Shown here: in pieces, positions 1-8,220 of the stretch | How positions within the stretch are numbered: position 1 is the stretch's first letter | How the letters are laid out: each line of letters begins with the position of its first letter | Assembly (NCBI GenBank): GCA_937901445.1 | Contig: CALDHY010000073.1 | Span: 1-17,099, forward strand | Source of the DNA: an uncultured Selenomonadales bacterium | Lineage (GTDB): Bacteria; Bacillota; Negativicutes; Selenomonadales; Selenomonadaceae | DNA: 17,099 nucleotides | Reading direction: 5' to 3' | Notes under the pieces: generated by a model | Databases searched by the model: none | What the model was told of the DNA's origin: nothing | What the model saw: only the letters and a program-made list of their open reading frames with translations | Made by a program: the position numbers and the translations under genes

Positions 1-1638
1 GACGCCTTCACTCCTTACTATTACTCAACCTACCGCGCCGAAGAAGATGAAGTTGAAGTTTCCACCAACAGAAAAATTATAGTTTTGGGTTCCGGTCCAA
101 TAAGAATCGGGCAGGGCGTCGAATTTGATTATTGCTCGGTACATTCGGTTTGGGCGTTGCGTGAAATGGGCGTCGAGGCAATTATTATCAACAACAACCC
201 CGAAACTGTTTCAACCGACTTTGATATTTCCGACAAGTTGTATTTTGAACCGCTGACAACTGAAGACGTTTTAAATATTATTGACAAAGAAAAACCTGAA
301 GGCGTCATTGTTCAATTTGGCGGGCAAACTGCAATTAATTTGGCGGCAAGCTTGGCAGAAGCGGGCGTAAAGATTTTTGGTACTTCGGTTGACGATATTG
401 ATCGCGCAGAAGACAGAGAACGCTTTGACGAAGTTTTGGCGGAAGTAAATATTCCACGCCCGCGCGGTATCAGCGTTACAAATTTGGAAGATGCAATAAG
501 CGGCGCGGCTGAAATTGGTTATCCCGTTATGGTGCGTCCGAGTTATGTTTTGGGCGGGCGCGCAATGGAAATAGTCTACAATGAAGATGAACTGCGCGAC
601 TATATGAGCCGTGCGGTAAAAGTTACGCCCGACCATCCGGTGCTTGTTGACAGATATATGCAGGGTACTGAAGTTGAAGTTGACGCAATTTGTGATGCGG
701 TTGACGTTGTAATACCCGGAATAATGGAGCACGTTGAACGAGCGGGAGTTCACAGCGGCGACAGTATCGCAGTTTATCCGCCGCAAACTTTACCTTCCCG
801 CGTCATTTATACAATTTCAGATTATACAAAACGCCTTGCGCTTGCACTTCACGTCAAAGGCTTGTTAAATATTCAGTACGTTGTTGTTGACGGCAAAGTT
901 TATGTTATCGAAGTAAACCCGCGTTCAAGTCGTACTGTTCCGTTTTTAAGCAAAGTTACAAATATTAAAATGGTAAATGTTGCAACGCGCGTGGCTCTCG
1001 GTCATACGCTTAAAGAAATGGGCTATTATTCCGGCTTGGTTGAACCTAAACCTTACACGGCGGTAAAAGCTCCGGTGTTTTCATTCGCCAAAATGCAAGA
1101 CGTCGATATTTCACTGGGACCTGAAATGAAGTCAACCGGCGAAGTTATGGGTATCGATTATCACTACGCGCGCGCGCTTTACAAGGCGATTGTCGGCGCG
1201 GGTATGAGCATTCCGAAACACGGCTGCATTTTGTTCACGGTTGCAGACAAAGATAAAGAGGAAATGAAAGAACTTGCAAAGGCTTTTTCAGAATTGGGTT
1301 TTCAGATTATGGCAACTGAAGGCACGGCAAAAGCGTTGGAAAGCGTCGGGATTGAAGCTGAAGTTGTGGGCAAAGTTCATCAGCGCAGCATTGATATTAT
1401 CGAACGTATCAAGAGCGGCAAAATTCATATGGTAGTAAATACGCACACGCCGGGACAGCACGTCCTGCGCGACGGCTTCAAAATTCGCCGCGCAACGGTT
1501 GAACACGGTATACCCTGCCTTACAAGTTTAGACACGGCGTGGGAAGTTTTGAGAATGTTAAGCTTTATGAGAGACAGACGCCTTGTATATTCGCTTGCAA
1601 TTCAAGACTACGTAGGCGGCGGCGACGATTTGGCTTGA
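1..1638 (+). CDS. carB: Carbamoyl-phosphate synthase large subunit, C-terminal half (partial at left edge)
   Basis: The large subunit makes carbamoyl phosphate from ammonia (delivered by CarA), bicarbonate and two ATP, for pyrimidine and arginine synthesis in the cytoplasm. The frame is open from base 1, so the first 28 codons before the first in-window ATG (85) belong to the gene; about 545 of the usual ~1,070 residues are present. Visible landmarks are a [16 protein letters not shown] block that opens the second synthetase half, [18 protein letters not shown], the ATP-grasp segment [28 protein letters not shown] and [12 protein letters not shown], then [12 protein letters not shown] at the join to the C-terminal MGS-like allosteric domain ([21 protein letters not shown]). 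The match to known CarB is continuous with no frameshift. The gene ends at TGA 1636-1638 and converges on the minus-strand locus that follows. I see no clear plus-strand terminator after it. The family call is very secure. Confidence 0.98.
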   Translation, partial: DAFTPYYYSTYRAEEDEVEVSTNRKIIVLGSGPIRIGQGVEFDYCSVHSVWALREMGVEAIIINNNPETVSTDFDISDKLYFEPLTTEDVLNIIDKEKPEGVIVQFGGQTAINLAASLAEAGVKIFGTSVDDIDRAEDRERFDEVLAEVNIPRPRGISVTNLEDAISGAAEIGYPVMVRPSYVLGGRAMEIVYNEDELRDYMSRAVKVTPDHPVLVDRYMQGTEVEVDAICDAVDVVIPGIMEHVERAGVHSGDSIAVYPPQTLPSRVIYTISDYTKRLALALHVKGLLNIQYVVVDGKVYVIEVNPRSSRTVPFLSKVTNIKMVNVATRVALGHTLKEMGYYSGLVEPKPYTAVKAPVFSFAKMQDVDISLGPEMKSTGEVMGIDYHYARALYKAIVGAGMSIPKHGCILFTVADKDKEEMKELAKAFSELGFQIMATEGTAKALESVGIEAEVVGKVHQRSIDIIERIKSGKIHMVVNTHTPGQHVLRDGFKIRRATVEHGIPCLTSLDTAWEVLRMLSFMRDRRLVYSLAIQDYVGGGDDLA

Positions 1639-1705
1639 TTAAAGGCTAAAGGCTAAGGATTTTTTCATTTTCAATTTCAATTATGGCAAAATTGATTGAA
1701 TGTAC

Positions 1706-1757
1706 AAAAAAATACTGCCCTTTATTTCTAAAAATGAATCCTGAAATAAAAGACAGT
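1706..1757 (-). terminator. Intrinsic terminator ending the minus-strand locus
   Basis: Arms 1714-1728 and 1743-1757 can pair over 15 bp around a 14-nt loop. On the minus-strand RNA the two imperfect positions are G-U wobbles, whereas on the plus strand they would be C-A mismatches, so the structure favours minus-strand transcripts. A run of seven A at 1706-1712 becomes a U7 tract directly after the stem in that direction. It lies about 50 bases past the stop codon of the autotransporter gene. A second AT-rich inverted repeat near 1784-1810 overlaps that stop codon but has no GC in its stem, so it is a weaker candidate. Confidence 0.75.
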
Positions 1758-1808
1758 CAAAAAGCAATAATTTTTATTATAACGATGAAAAATTTTTATC
1801 GTTTTTCA

Positions 1809-3971
1809 TCAAAAATCTTTTTTAAATTTCGTTGCGAATGTAAAACCTTTGCGGTCTCCTACCCAACACGACAAAGAAGCATCCAACATCGCTGCAGAAT
1901 TTTTGGCGGGTTTAATTTGCCAGCCCAATTCAATTAATCCGGCATCGCCTTTAAGACCGGCTCTTTTGGTACGCAAGCCCATATATTCACCGACGGTTTC
2001 GCCGCTGAATTCGTGAATATAAGCAAATCCGGAATAAACATTTTCACGTTCTTTAATTTCACGGGTAAGACGTGCGCCTATACGTATTCTGCCGCTGTTC
2101 ACCGAACTGAATGAATAATTTTCGCCGGTTGAAACTTTTGTTGTAAAACCGTTGACTCTGTTTAAAGAGTACATACCGTAAACGTCCAAAATATTTTGCG
2201 GCGAAATATGATCTCTCCAGCCGACGCGCACGTGACCGGCGTAACAGGGCGTTGATGCTTCGTAACTTGCAGTTACAGGTTTACCGTTGGAAAGAAAATT
2301 ATGACTTACAAAATCTGTTCTTATTTGCCCGTAACGAAAACTGCCTTCATAGTACATTCCATTGATATTAACTTGACGCGCAACTAAGCCGCCCATAGTA
2401 TATTGACTGTGCCCGCTGCCTTTAGTGCCGTTATCATCCGCCAAAACGCTGTCATATTCATCTCTGCCATAATCAACGATAGGCGCAACAATAAAGACAC
2501 CGTGACGATTTTTTAAATATCGTGACATTCCAAAATTAATACCGCCGTTTTTATTGGTTAATTTTGTACCGTTGCCGGTGTTAATTTTTAATGAACTGCC
2601 GCCCATTCCAATAAAAGGATCAAAGCCGGCAGTTGGTACGCTGTTCATATAGTCGAGCCCTTCCGGCGGCAACCATTCCAAAAGCCTTTCCGTGCCGCTG
2701 TCCAAAAGACTTGCGCTGTCCACTACTGCCGCAGTAAGTTCTTCAGTTTGAGCTTTTAAAACTGCCTCACCTGAAATTTCTTTGCCTATATCGCCAACCG
2801 TAATTTCAAGACTTTGAGTATTTGAGGAATCTGAAAACGGAACTTTTCGGACATAGGTCGGATATTCCAAAGAAATACCGTCCGCCATTGTAACTTCACC
2901 AATATTTAAACCGTTTGTGTTGTTTGTGGTTATCAAAGTAACTACGTCGTTGTTTTGAAGAGTTGCGCCGTCATTATAAACAAAAATGTTGCTACTGATA
3001 GTGCTTGTAGGATTGGTCAAGGTCAAAATGGGCGTATCGGTTGTAGTGCCTGCTTGCAAATAAAATTCAAGATTTTCAAAGCCGCCAATATCTTTAGCGG
3101 TAATTCCTTGCGTGTAAATTTTTATGGTATTTCCGGAACTGTATCCTCCGCTTGCCGCTTTAATTGAAGCATTGCTTAAATCCGGACTGCCATAAATCCT
3201 TATTACGTTGTCTTGTACATAACCTGTTCCGCTAATATAGCCGCCGTAAATACCGCCTTCAAAAGTGCCGCCGTTGATTGTTATTTCATTGCCGATGACA
3301 TTACCGCTGCCGGCAACATAACCGCCATAAATTCCGCCTCTCCCATTTGAGTTAATTTTAAAATCTCCACCATTTATTATTATTTTGTTGTAATTGGTAT
3401 CACCCCTAAGTGCATATCCACCGTCAATTATTGTACCGGTAAAAGTGCCGCCGTTGATTATTACTGTATTTTCATTTGCGTCGCCGTAAGTTGCCCAGCC
3501 GCCCTCAACCCAAGCTCCGAACTCGCCGCCATTAATTGTAACAGTGTTATTATTCGTGTTGCCTCTATAAGCACGCCCGCCATTTAAAAAGGTTGTGATT
3601 TTACCGCCGTTGACTGTGACATTATTATTATTTGCGTTACCTTCAAATGAATCACTGCCGCCGCCATCAACTCTATAGGTGGAATCTTTAGAGTTTGTAA
3701 CTTCACCATTTTTTGTAACGGTAGTATAGTTTGTAACTTCATCATTACTTGTAATGGTGGTTGCAGTAACTTCAACCGTATTCTTTGAATCATCTTTTGT
3801 ATCCGAATTGTCATTTGTTGCCGGTTCTTCAACTTCAGTATGAGAAGTATCTTCTTCAGTTGCAGTTTCATCTTCCGCGCTTGCAACGCCGCCGTTTATA
3901 CTGCCGAAAAAAATTGTTGACATCGCGCAGTACGCCAAAATTTTATAAGTTTTCTTTTTGCTGATATACAT
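1809..3971 (-). CDS. Autotransporter (type V secretion) with beta-helix passenger
   Basis: A 720-residue exported protein. Residues 1-32 form a Sec signal peptide (KKK, hydrophobic stretch, cleavage near ASA-E). Residues 33-95 are acidic and Thr/Asn-rich, like a linker. Residues ~112-282 hold about six repeats of the form N-x-V-T-I-N-G-G-x-F ... GG, spaced roughly 25-33 residues, typical of a right-handed beta-helix passenger. A helical stretch (~400-435) precedes a ~270-residue amphipathic, aromatic-rich region ending in Phe, as in autotransporter outer-membrane barrels. The passenger is short for the class and I see no catalytic motif, so adhesion or surface display is more likely than enzymatic activity. 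The start ATG at 3971 follows AAGGAGT at 3981-3987, nine bases upstream. The gene is last in the locus, behind a hairpin terminator, and so may be expressed at a lower level than its neighbours. The class is secure; the ligand is unknown. Confidence 0.85.
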   Translation of the reverse strand: MYISKKKTYKILAYCAMSTIFFGSINGGVASAEDETATEEDTSHTEVEEPATNDNSDTKDDSKNTVEVTATTITSNDEVTNYTTVTKNGEVTNSKDSTYRVDGGGSDSFEGNANNNNVTVNGGKITTFLNGGRAYRGNTNNNTVTINGGEFGAWVEGGWATYGDANENTVIINGGTFTGTIIDGGYALRGDTNYNKIIINGGDFKINSNGRGGIYGGYVAGSGNVIGNEITINGGTFEGGIYGGYISGTGYVQDNVIRIYGSPDLSNASIKAASGGYSSGNTIKIYTQGITAKDIGGFENLEFYLQAGTTTDTPILTLTNPTSTISSNIFVYNDGATLQNNDVVTLITTNNTNGLNIGEVTMADGISLEYPTYVRKVPFSDSSNTQSLEITVGDIGKEISGEAVLKAQTEELTAAVVDSASLLDSGTERLLEWLPPEGLDYMNSVPTAGFDPFIGMGGSSLKINTGNGTKLTNKNGGINFGMSRYLKNRHGVFIVAPIVDYGRDEYDSVLADDNGTKGSGHSQYTMGGLVARQVNINGMYYEGSFRYGQIRTDFVSHNFLSNGKPVTASYEASTPCYAGHVRVGWRDHISPQNILDVYGMYSLNRVNGFTTKVSTGENYSFSSVNSGRIRIGARLTREIKERENVYSGFAYIHEFSGETVGEYMGLRTKRAGLKGDAGLIELGWQIKPAKNSAAMLDASLSCWVGDRKGFTFATKFKKDF

Positions 3972-3973
3972 TC

Positions 3974-4000
3974 TAAAATTACTCCTTAAAATTACTCCTT
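3974..4000 (-). repeat. Duplicated ribosome binding site before the autotransporter gene
   Basis: The plus-strand string AAAATTACTCCTTA occurs twice in tandem, so AAGGAGT is present at 3981-3987 and again at 3994-4000 on the coding strand. The nearer copy has normal spacing to the ATG; the farther copy is 22 bases away and directly abuts the U-tract of the terminator at 4001-4041. It may be a simple tandem duplication, or a standby site. Confidence 0.6.
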
Positions 4001-4041
4001 AAAAAAGTTCCCGCCCCAAAATTATTTTCTGAAGCGGGAAC
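4001..4041 (-). terminator. Intrinsic terminator or attenuator between the LPP20-type and autotransporter genes
   Basis: GTTCCCGC (4007-4014) and GCGGGAAC (4034-4041) form a perfect 8-bp GC-rich stem around a 19-nt loop. On the minus strand the stem is followed at once by six U (4001-4006). It lies between the stop codon at 4048 and the ATG at 3971. Only 29 bases separate the U-tract from that ATG, and they hold ribosome binding sites rather than a promoter. The downstream gene therefore depends either on read-through or on a promoter inside the upstream gene. Confidence 0.75.
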
Positions 4042-4047
4042 ACTCCG

Positions 4048-4950
4048 TTACTTCACAAAAACAACCGCGCAATTCTCGAGCATATGTGTTTTTTCATTTG
4101 CCAAAAGAATTTTATCGGCGTCTTCAGCCGAAATTACAGTGTTGACTTTATTTACAGAATTGTTGCCGCCGCGCACGCTTACAGCTTTAACAATCAGCGG
4201 AGAATTTCCGGCGCGATTCATTGCTATTTCGTCATTAACCGAATTGCTGTAGCTTACCATTCCTATATCGGTAATCAAGGCGTCATTCTGCAAATTTTCA
4301 ATTCCATAAATTGAACGACCGTTCACGTCATAAATTACCGGCGAAAAAGTTTCGGTAAGCCCCAATCCGGACGCGTCAACTATAACGCCGCTGTATTCTG
4401 CGTGCTGAACGTCTTGAATTATCGAAGGTTTAAGATTGTTTAAATTCGGCGTGTTAAAAGGTTGCGGCGTATTCGGCATAATCGAAGGAATTACCGCCGC
4501 GGCGATACTACTTTCACCGACGCCATAAATTGGTACGCGCATTTTGACATAGTAGCCGCCGTCCGCCGTCATATCTTCTTCAATAATTTGTGCGCCGCGT
4601 AACGTGCCGCTGATTCTGCGGTTTACGTTATCATCAGCTATGATAAGGTCGCGCATTGTTGTCATTGAATTAATCTGCATACCTTGAACAATACCGACTA
4701 AATTTCTTTGCGCCGCCATAATTGCCGCCTCGCGTGCCATTGCCAAGCCGCGCGGGTCGGGGCGGCTTATTCCAACTGCCGTAACGTCTGAATCTGCGCC
4801 TTTGTTCCAATTAATACTGCCTTGAACATTGACGCTTACATTAACGCCGCTGTTTCCAAACGCCGTCGCGCAGGGCAAATTTCCGCCAAAAATTAACGCA
4901 CCGCCTATCGCAACTGCCGCAATTATTTTTTTGTTGCTAAAAAGTTTCAT
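4048..4950 (-). CDS. Secreted LPP20-family-like protein
   Basis: A 300-residue protein with an N-terminal signal peptide (KK, then a hydrophobic Gly/Ala stretch, cleavage near ATA-FG). A Cys occurs at residue 27, but its context (NLPC) is a poor lipobox, so a soluble periplasmic form is likelier than a lipoprotein. Residues ~55-145 resemble the LPP20 family: a conserved-looking A-x-G segment, the helix RGLAMAREAAIMAAQRNLVG, a region of variable charge, and a final strand YYVKMRVPIYG. Residues ~185-300 form a second beta-rich domain (YSGVIVDASGLGL ... GRSIYG ... VSAEDADKI-like end), often seen with LPP20-type proteins. LPP20 proteins are envelope-associated, commonly near flagellar or surface-assembly genes, with no known enzymatic activity. 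Start ATG 4950 is eight bases from GGAGAGG (4959-4965). The gene sits 63 bases after the M23-type gene, in the same direction. Confidence 0.6.
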   Translation of the reverse strand: MKLFSNKKIIAAVAIGGALIFGGNLPCATAFGNSGVNVSVNVQGSINWNKGADSDVTAVGISRPDPRGLAMAREAAIMAAQRNLVGIVQGMQINSMTTMRDLIIADDNVNRRISGTLRGAQIIEEDMTADGGYYVKMRVPIYGVGESSIAAAVIPSIMPNTPQPFNTPNLNNLKPSIIQDVQHAEYSGVIVDASGLGLTETFSPVIYDVNGRSIYGIENLQNDALITDIGMVSYSNSVNDEIAMNRAGNSPLIVKAVSVRGGNNSVNKVNTVISAEDADKILLANEKTHMLENCAVVFVK

Positions 4951-5013
4951 ATTTTAAACCTCTCCATGAATATTTTGTTTGAGGTGTATTTACACATACT
5001 TTTGGATATATCA

Positions 5014-6303
5014 TCATGGATTGGGATATTTTGCTGCCGCCTGAGTAAGAGTAACAATGTTTCCATACTTTGGCTTAAAATATTCCTGCCAAGGATCTCC
5101 AGCTGCACCGCTATCGTCGCTATTGCCAAGTTCAAAATGCAAATGATTGCCAATTGTATATTTTGCTGATGTATGTCCTACTTTACCAATTACTTGACCT
5201 TTAGAGACATATTGTCCATTATCAACAAGACGTGCGCTCATATGAGCATATAGAGAAACCTTTCCGTTATCATGGCGTATTTTAATCATATTACCAAAAC
5301 CTGAACTTGTACTGTAATATGAAGCAATGACCGTGCCTGATTCAGTTGCAAGTACATCTTCGCCCTCTGGAGCTGACATATCAATTCCATAACGATATCT
5401 AGTACTATGGCGATTACCATTACTATAACGGTAGAGCGTTGTTATAGTGTGTGAATTTGCTAACGGCCAAATAGGGTCAAATGAACTGGATGAACCGGAA
5501 ACATTTATATTTCTGCGGTCTAATTCTTTTGCGTCGATACCATTAACCGCGTAAATAACAATAAGCTGACTTCCGCTCCTGTTTGAGGGAACACTCATAG
5601 TATGGTCAAAATAGTGGTTATCTCTATCAGCTCTAAATTCGCCGATAAATTCGCCGCCTGCACCAACGCCGCCGCCAATGTAAACGTGAACGCCTGTAAT
5701 TTCAGAATTATTATTTGCGTTCCAAAGTCTGCCGGTGAATCTAAGTTGACGTTCTGAAGGGCACGTCAAGTTATAGTTTGACAGCTGAAAATTTGCTCCG
5801 CCGTTGCTCTGAACAATGGAACTAGGAACCCAGCCCATTTTGTAACCTGTGCCGTTATCTAAGCGATAAATAATCTGCGCACGGTTGCCGTTATCTGCTA
5901 CTACTGTAACGTCTTCATCTCTAACGCTGCCAATAGTTGCACCGGAATTTTGCGTACGGTAAACTTCGTGATAACCGCTGACGTGTGCATTTCTGTTTGA
6001 ATAATTGGTATCAGCAAAAACGTCACGCGCCCAGAATAAACGCTCAACCGTTCCGTTTCTGCCGGGATGTGTTCCCATCGCTACGCCGGTATTGCCGTCA
6101 ATCACGGTTATTCTTACCAAGTCAACTTCAGGATCTATCCAGCCGACGGGTTGCCCGCTCCCCGTGTCGTAGCTTGTAACTTTGTGATCCACGTAACATT
6201 GGAGCGGCAATTTATCAGTTACAATCGCCGCCTCCGCATTTCCTAAAATCGTTACGGCAAATACCAATAACATTGCCGCAAAAAAATTTTTCACGTTACA
6301 CAT
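5014..6303 (-). CDS. Secreted SH3-like + M23 (LytM) peptidase-type protein with altered zinc site
   Basis: A 429-residue exported protein. Residues 1-26 are a signal peptide (cleavage near AEA-A). Residues ~27-164 are an SH3-like wall-binding module, almost identical to that of the next gene upstream (6415-7410). Residues ~171-270 form a beta-sandwich-like insert (GVHVYIGGG ... GEFIGEFRAD ... YAVNGIDAKELDRR). Residues ~275-395 are a LytM/M23 domain. In this family zinc is bound by HxxxD and HxH: here D308 and H387-L-H389 are present, as is the conserved H354 of LYAHMS, but the first ligand is Arg304 (RYGID instead of HxGxD). The codon is CGT at 5392-5394, one base from His. This predicts weak or no peptidoglycan endopeptidase activity, as in non-enzymatic LytM activators such as EnvC. 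Start ATG 6303 follows GCGAGGT with eight-base spacing. The fold is secure; catalysis is doubtful. Confidence 0.85.
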   Translation of the reverse strand: MCNVKNFFAAMLLVFAVTILGNAEAAIVTDKLPLQCYVDHKVTSYDTGSGQPVGWIDPEVDLVRITVIDGNTGVAMGTHPGRNGTVERLFWARDVFADTNYSNRNAHVSGYHEVYRTQNSGATIGSVRDEDVTVVADNGNRAQIIYRLDNGTGYKMGWVPSSIVQSNGGANFQLSNYNLTCPSERQLRFTGRLWNANNNSEITGVHVYIGGGVGAGGEFIGEFRADRDNHYFDHTMSVPSNRSGSQLIVIYAVNGIDAKELDRRNINVSGSSSSFDPIWPLANSHTITTLYRYSNGNRHSTRYRYGIDMSAPEGEDVLATESGTVIASYYSTSSGFGNMIKIRHDNGKVSLYAHMSARLVDNGQYVSKGQVIGKVGHTSAKYTIGNHLHFELGNSDDSGAAGDPWQEYFKPKYGNIVTLTQAAAKYPNP

Positions 6304-6323
6304 TTTTTTTACCTCGCCTTCAC
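5814..6323 (-). repeat. Long direct repeat, copy A (N-terminal half of the M23-type gene)
   Basis: This stretch matches 6921-7430 at a constant offset of 1107 bases with no indels. By eye, 5900-6261 (362 bases) is identical to 7007-7368. Scattered differences appear only toward the 3' end of the shared coding part and near the start codon. The repeat covers the ribosome binding site, signal peptide and SH3-like module and stops at the domain boundary. It marks a recent duplication or ongoing gene conversion. Confidence 0.95.
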
Positions 6324-6414
6324 AAAAATTTAAATTAAATTGGAAAAAATTTTTACGCCATAGGCATCACATCTCACAAATTTTCAAGACAAAAATTATT
6401 CATATTCTATTTTT

Positions 6415-7410
6415 TCACGGGATATACCAGTACGCTGTCACACGATTAAGAATATTTGATTGACTCCCAAAACGTCTTCCAAGATATGAATTATCTAGAG
6501 CGCGCTTGTCGCCGGAATAGTTTCTGAGTGGATCTGAACAATAGAATGTATCTCCGCTATAGCTGATCACCCAAACTGCGTGTGGTAAACTACTACAATG
6601 AATTACTATTCCTTCCGGATGTTGATTCAATAAATTTTTTAAATTAGATACCGAGATTCCGGAAACTGAAACGTGACTGACGCGCATATTTTGATATGAA
6701 AATTCGTGCCTAAGTCCTTGATGTTCAATCCAAGCTGTACTTCTAAGCGAATTTTCAGTTATTGAATTCCACGAGTTATTTCCATTCAAATAAGCCTTCG
6801 CACGAAGCATCATGGCGGCTGAAACAAGAGTGCAGGTACTATTTCCAACTTGTGTTAAATAAATCGAAGAAGGAAAATCTTTAGTTTGAGGTTGAGGATT
6901 TGGATTGACACCGCCATATACAATCGAACTTGAAACCCAGCCCATTTTGTAACCGGTGCCGTTGTCTAAGCGGTAAATAATTTGCGCACGGTTGCCGTTG
7001 TCTGCAACTACTGTAACGTCTTCATCTCTAACGCTGCCAATAGTTGCACCGGAATTTTGCGTACGGTAAACTTCGTGATAACCGCTGACGTGTGCATTTC
7101 TGTTTGAATAATTGGTATCAGCAAAAACGTCACGCGCCCAGAATAAACGCTCAACCGTTCCGTTTCTGCCGGGATGTGTTCCCATCGCTACGCCGGTATT
7201 GCCGTCAATCACGGTTATTCTTACCAAGTCAACTTCAGGATCTATCCAGCCGACGGGTTGCCCGCTCCCCGTGTCGTAGCTTGTAACTTTGTGATCCACG
7301 TAACATTGGAGCGGCAATTTATCAGTTACAATCGCCGCCTCCGCATTTCCTAAAATCGTTACGGCAAACACCAATAACATTGCCGCAAAAAAATTTTTTA
7401 CGTTACACAT
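6415..7410 (-). CDS. Secreted SH3-like + C39-like (papain-fold) cysteine peptidase
   Basis: A 331-residue exported protein. Residues 1-26 are a signal peptide and ~27-164 the SH3-like module shared with the M23-type neighbour; a short Pro/Asn/Gln linker (~165-177) joins it to a C-terminal domain (~178-331). That domain resembles C39-like peptidases of Firmicutes. Cys193 lies in QVGNSTCTLVSA with Gln187 six residues ahead (oxyanion position), His277 in LPHAVW and Asp293 in CSDP, which gives a plausible Cys-His-Asp set. Such domains usually cleave peptide or amide bonds in wall peptides or surface proteins; the target here is not known. I chose ATG 7410 because it has GCGAGGT eight bases upstream and a clean signal peptide, exactly as in copy A. 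A longer in-frame reading from TTG 7488 would put extra residues before the signal and has no comparable support. It lies between the dockerin and M23-type genes. Confidence 0.82.
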   Translation of the reverse strand: MCNVKNFFAAMLLVFAVTILGNAEAAIVTDKLPLQCYVDHKVTSYDTGSGQPVGWIDPEVDLVRITVIDGNTGVAMGTHPGRNGTVERLFWARDVFADTNYSNRNAHVSGYHEVYRTQNSGATIGSVRDEDVTVVADNGNRAQIIYRLDNGTGYKMGWVSSSIVYGGVNPNPQPQTKDFPSSIYLTQVGNSTCTLVSAAMMLRAKAYLNGNNSWNSITENSLRSTAWIEHQGLRHEFSYQNMRVSHVSVSGISVSNLKNLLNQHPEGIVIHCSSLPHAVWVISYSGDTFYCSDPLRNYSGDKRALDNSYLGRRFGSQSNILNRVTAYWYIP

Positions 7411-7430
7411 TTTTTTTACCTCGCCTTCAT
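6921..7430 (-). repeat. Long direct repeat, copy B (N-terminal half of the C39-type gene)
   Basis: Partner of 5814-6323. The two copies diverge abruptly at the junction between the SH3-like module and the peptidase domain, and again just upstream of the ribosome binding site. This is the pattern expected when one leader-plus-binding-domain cassette has been copied onto a second effector domain. Confidence 0.95.
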
Positions 7431-7500
7431 AAAAACAAAAATTTAACCGGCAAAAAATTAATACAAGCATAAGCACCACCCCTTTCAAGTTATCAAAAAA

Positions 7501-8190
7501 TTACTGCTGTAATTCAGAAATAACGGCTTTTAAAATTTTTAAATCATCAGTGCCGATTCTGCCGTCACCGGTTAAATCAGCATTACTGATATTAATCTTG
7601 GTACTTGGATTGGCAAGATATTCTGTCAAGGCGTGAACATCATAAATATCAACTTTGCCGTCGTTATTTACGTCGCCGGTGCCTTTCTTTTCAGCTTTTA
7701 TCAAATTCAACAAAGCGAAAACGTCGAATTTTGAAATAGTACCGTCACCGTTTATGTCAGCCGCTGTTTCGTTAATCTCAAAAGCGTCACCCTTCAGATA
7801 TTTTTGCAAAACAACCAAATCAACGGCGTTGAGTTCGCCGTCGTTGTTAATATCGCCGAGTACGCCGCTATCAATCGGACTTTCAAAATCAGATTCTTCT
7901 TCCGGTAAATTTTCGCTCGGTACAGTTTGAATGTTTTTTGGCGGTTCAGTGGGATTTTTATTTTCGTCGGGTGCTTTATTGTCGTCGGGATTTTTTTTAT
8001 CGCCGGGATTTTTATCTTTAGCACCGTCATTAATTGGAGGAATTTTGTTATTTCCACTTGCCGGCGGCTTGATAGTTTCACTTGGCGGAGTTTCACCGCT
8101 GCCCATTTCGGTGTAAGCATTAACAGACGGTAAAAAAATTGTCATTGCGCCAATAAAAAATATCGCTGAAAATTTTTGCCACAGTTTCAT
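7501..8190 (-). CDS. Secreted double-dockerin (type I) protein with Pro/Asp/Lys-rich linker
   Basis: A 229-residue protein with a signal peptide (1-25, cleavage near VNA-Y). A low-complexity linker (~26-108) is rich in Pro, Asn, Asp and Lys. Four calcium-loop/F-helix repeats follow: GDINNDGELNAVDL (~112-125), ADINGDGTISKFDV (~144-157), GDVNNDGKVDIYDV (~172-185) and ADLTGDGRIGTDDL (~204-217). Each has the DxNxDG pattern of a type I dockerin half, so the protein carries two complete dockerin modules and no catalytic domain. Dockerins bind cohesin domains with calcium; I recognise no cohesin in this window, so the partner would be encoded elsewhere. It could act as a scaffold or bridging protein at the surface. 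Start ATG 8190 is eight bases from AGGAGTG. The gene lies 30 bases after the SH3-acidic gene, with which it is probably co-transcribed. Confidence 0.85.
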   Translation of the reverse strand: MKLWQKFSAIFFIGAMTIFLPSVNAYTEMGSGETPPSETIKPPASGNNKIPPINDGAKDKNPGDKKNPDDNKAPDENKNPTEPPKNIQTVPSENLPEEESDFESPIDSGVLGDINNDGELNAVDLVVLQKYLKGDAFEINETAADINGDGTISKFDVFALLNLIKAEKKGTGDVNNDGKVDIYDVHALTEYLANPSTKINISNADLTGDGRIGTDDLKILKAVISELQQ

Positions 8191-8220
8191 TTTTTATCAC
8201 TCCTGCGCGAGTCTTAATTA

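Noticed and set aside
1683..1937. 84-codon plus-strand open frame after carB
   Set aside because: It crosses the minus-strand terminator and the conserved 3' end of the autotransporter gene, lacks a ribosome binding site, and its sequence is AT-driven low complexity.
5985..6179. Plus-strand open frame duplicated exactly at 7092-7286
   Set aside because: Both are antisense to the SH3-like module; their identity simply reflects the long direct repeat.
6415..7488. Longer reading of the C39-type gene from TTG 7488
   Set aside because: It would add residues before a standard signal peptide; ATG 7410 has the same ribosome binding site as the duplicated neighbour gene.
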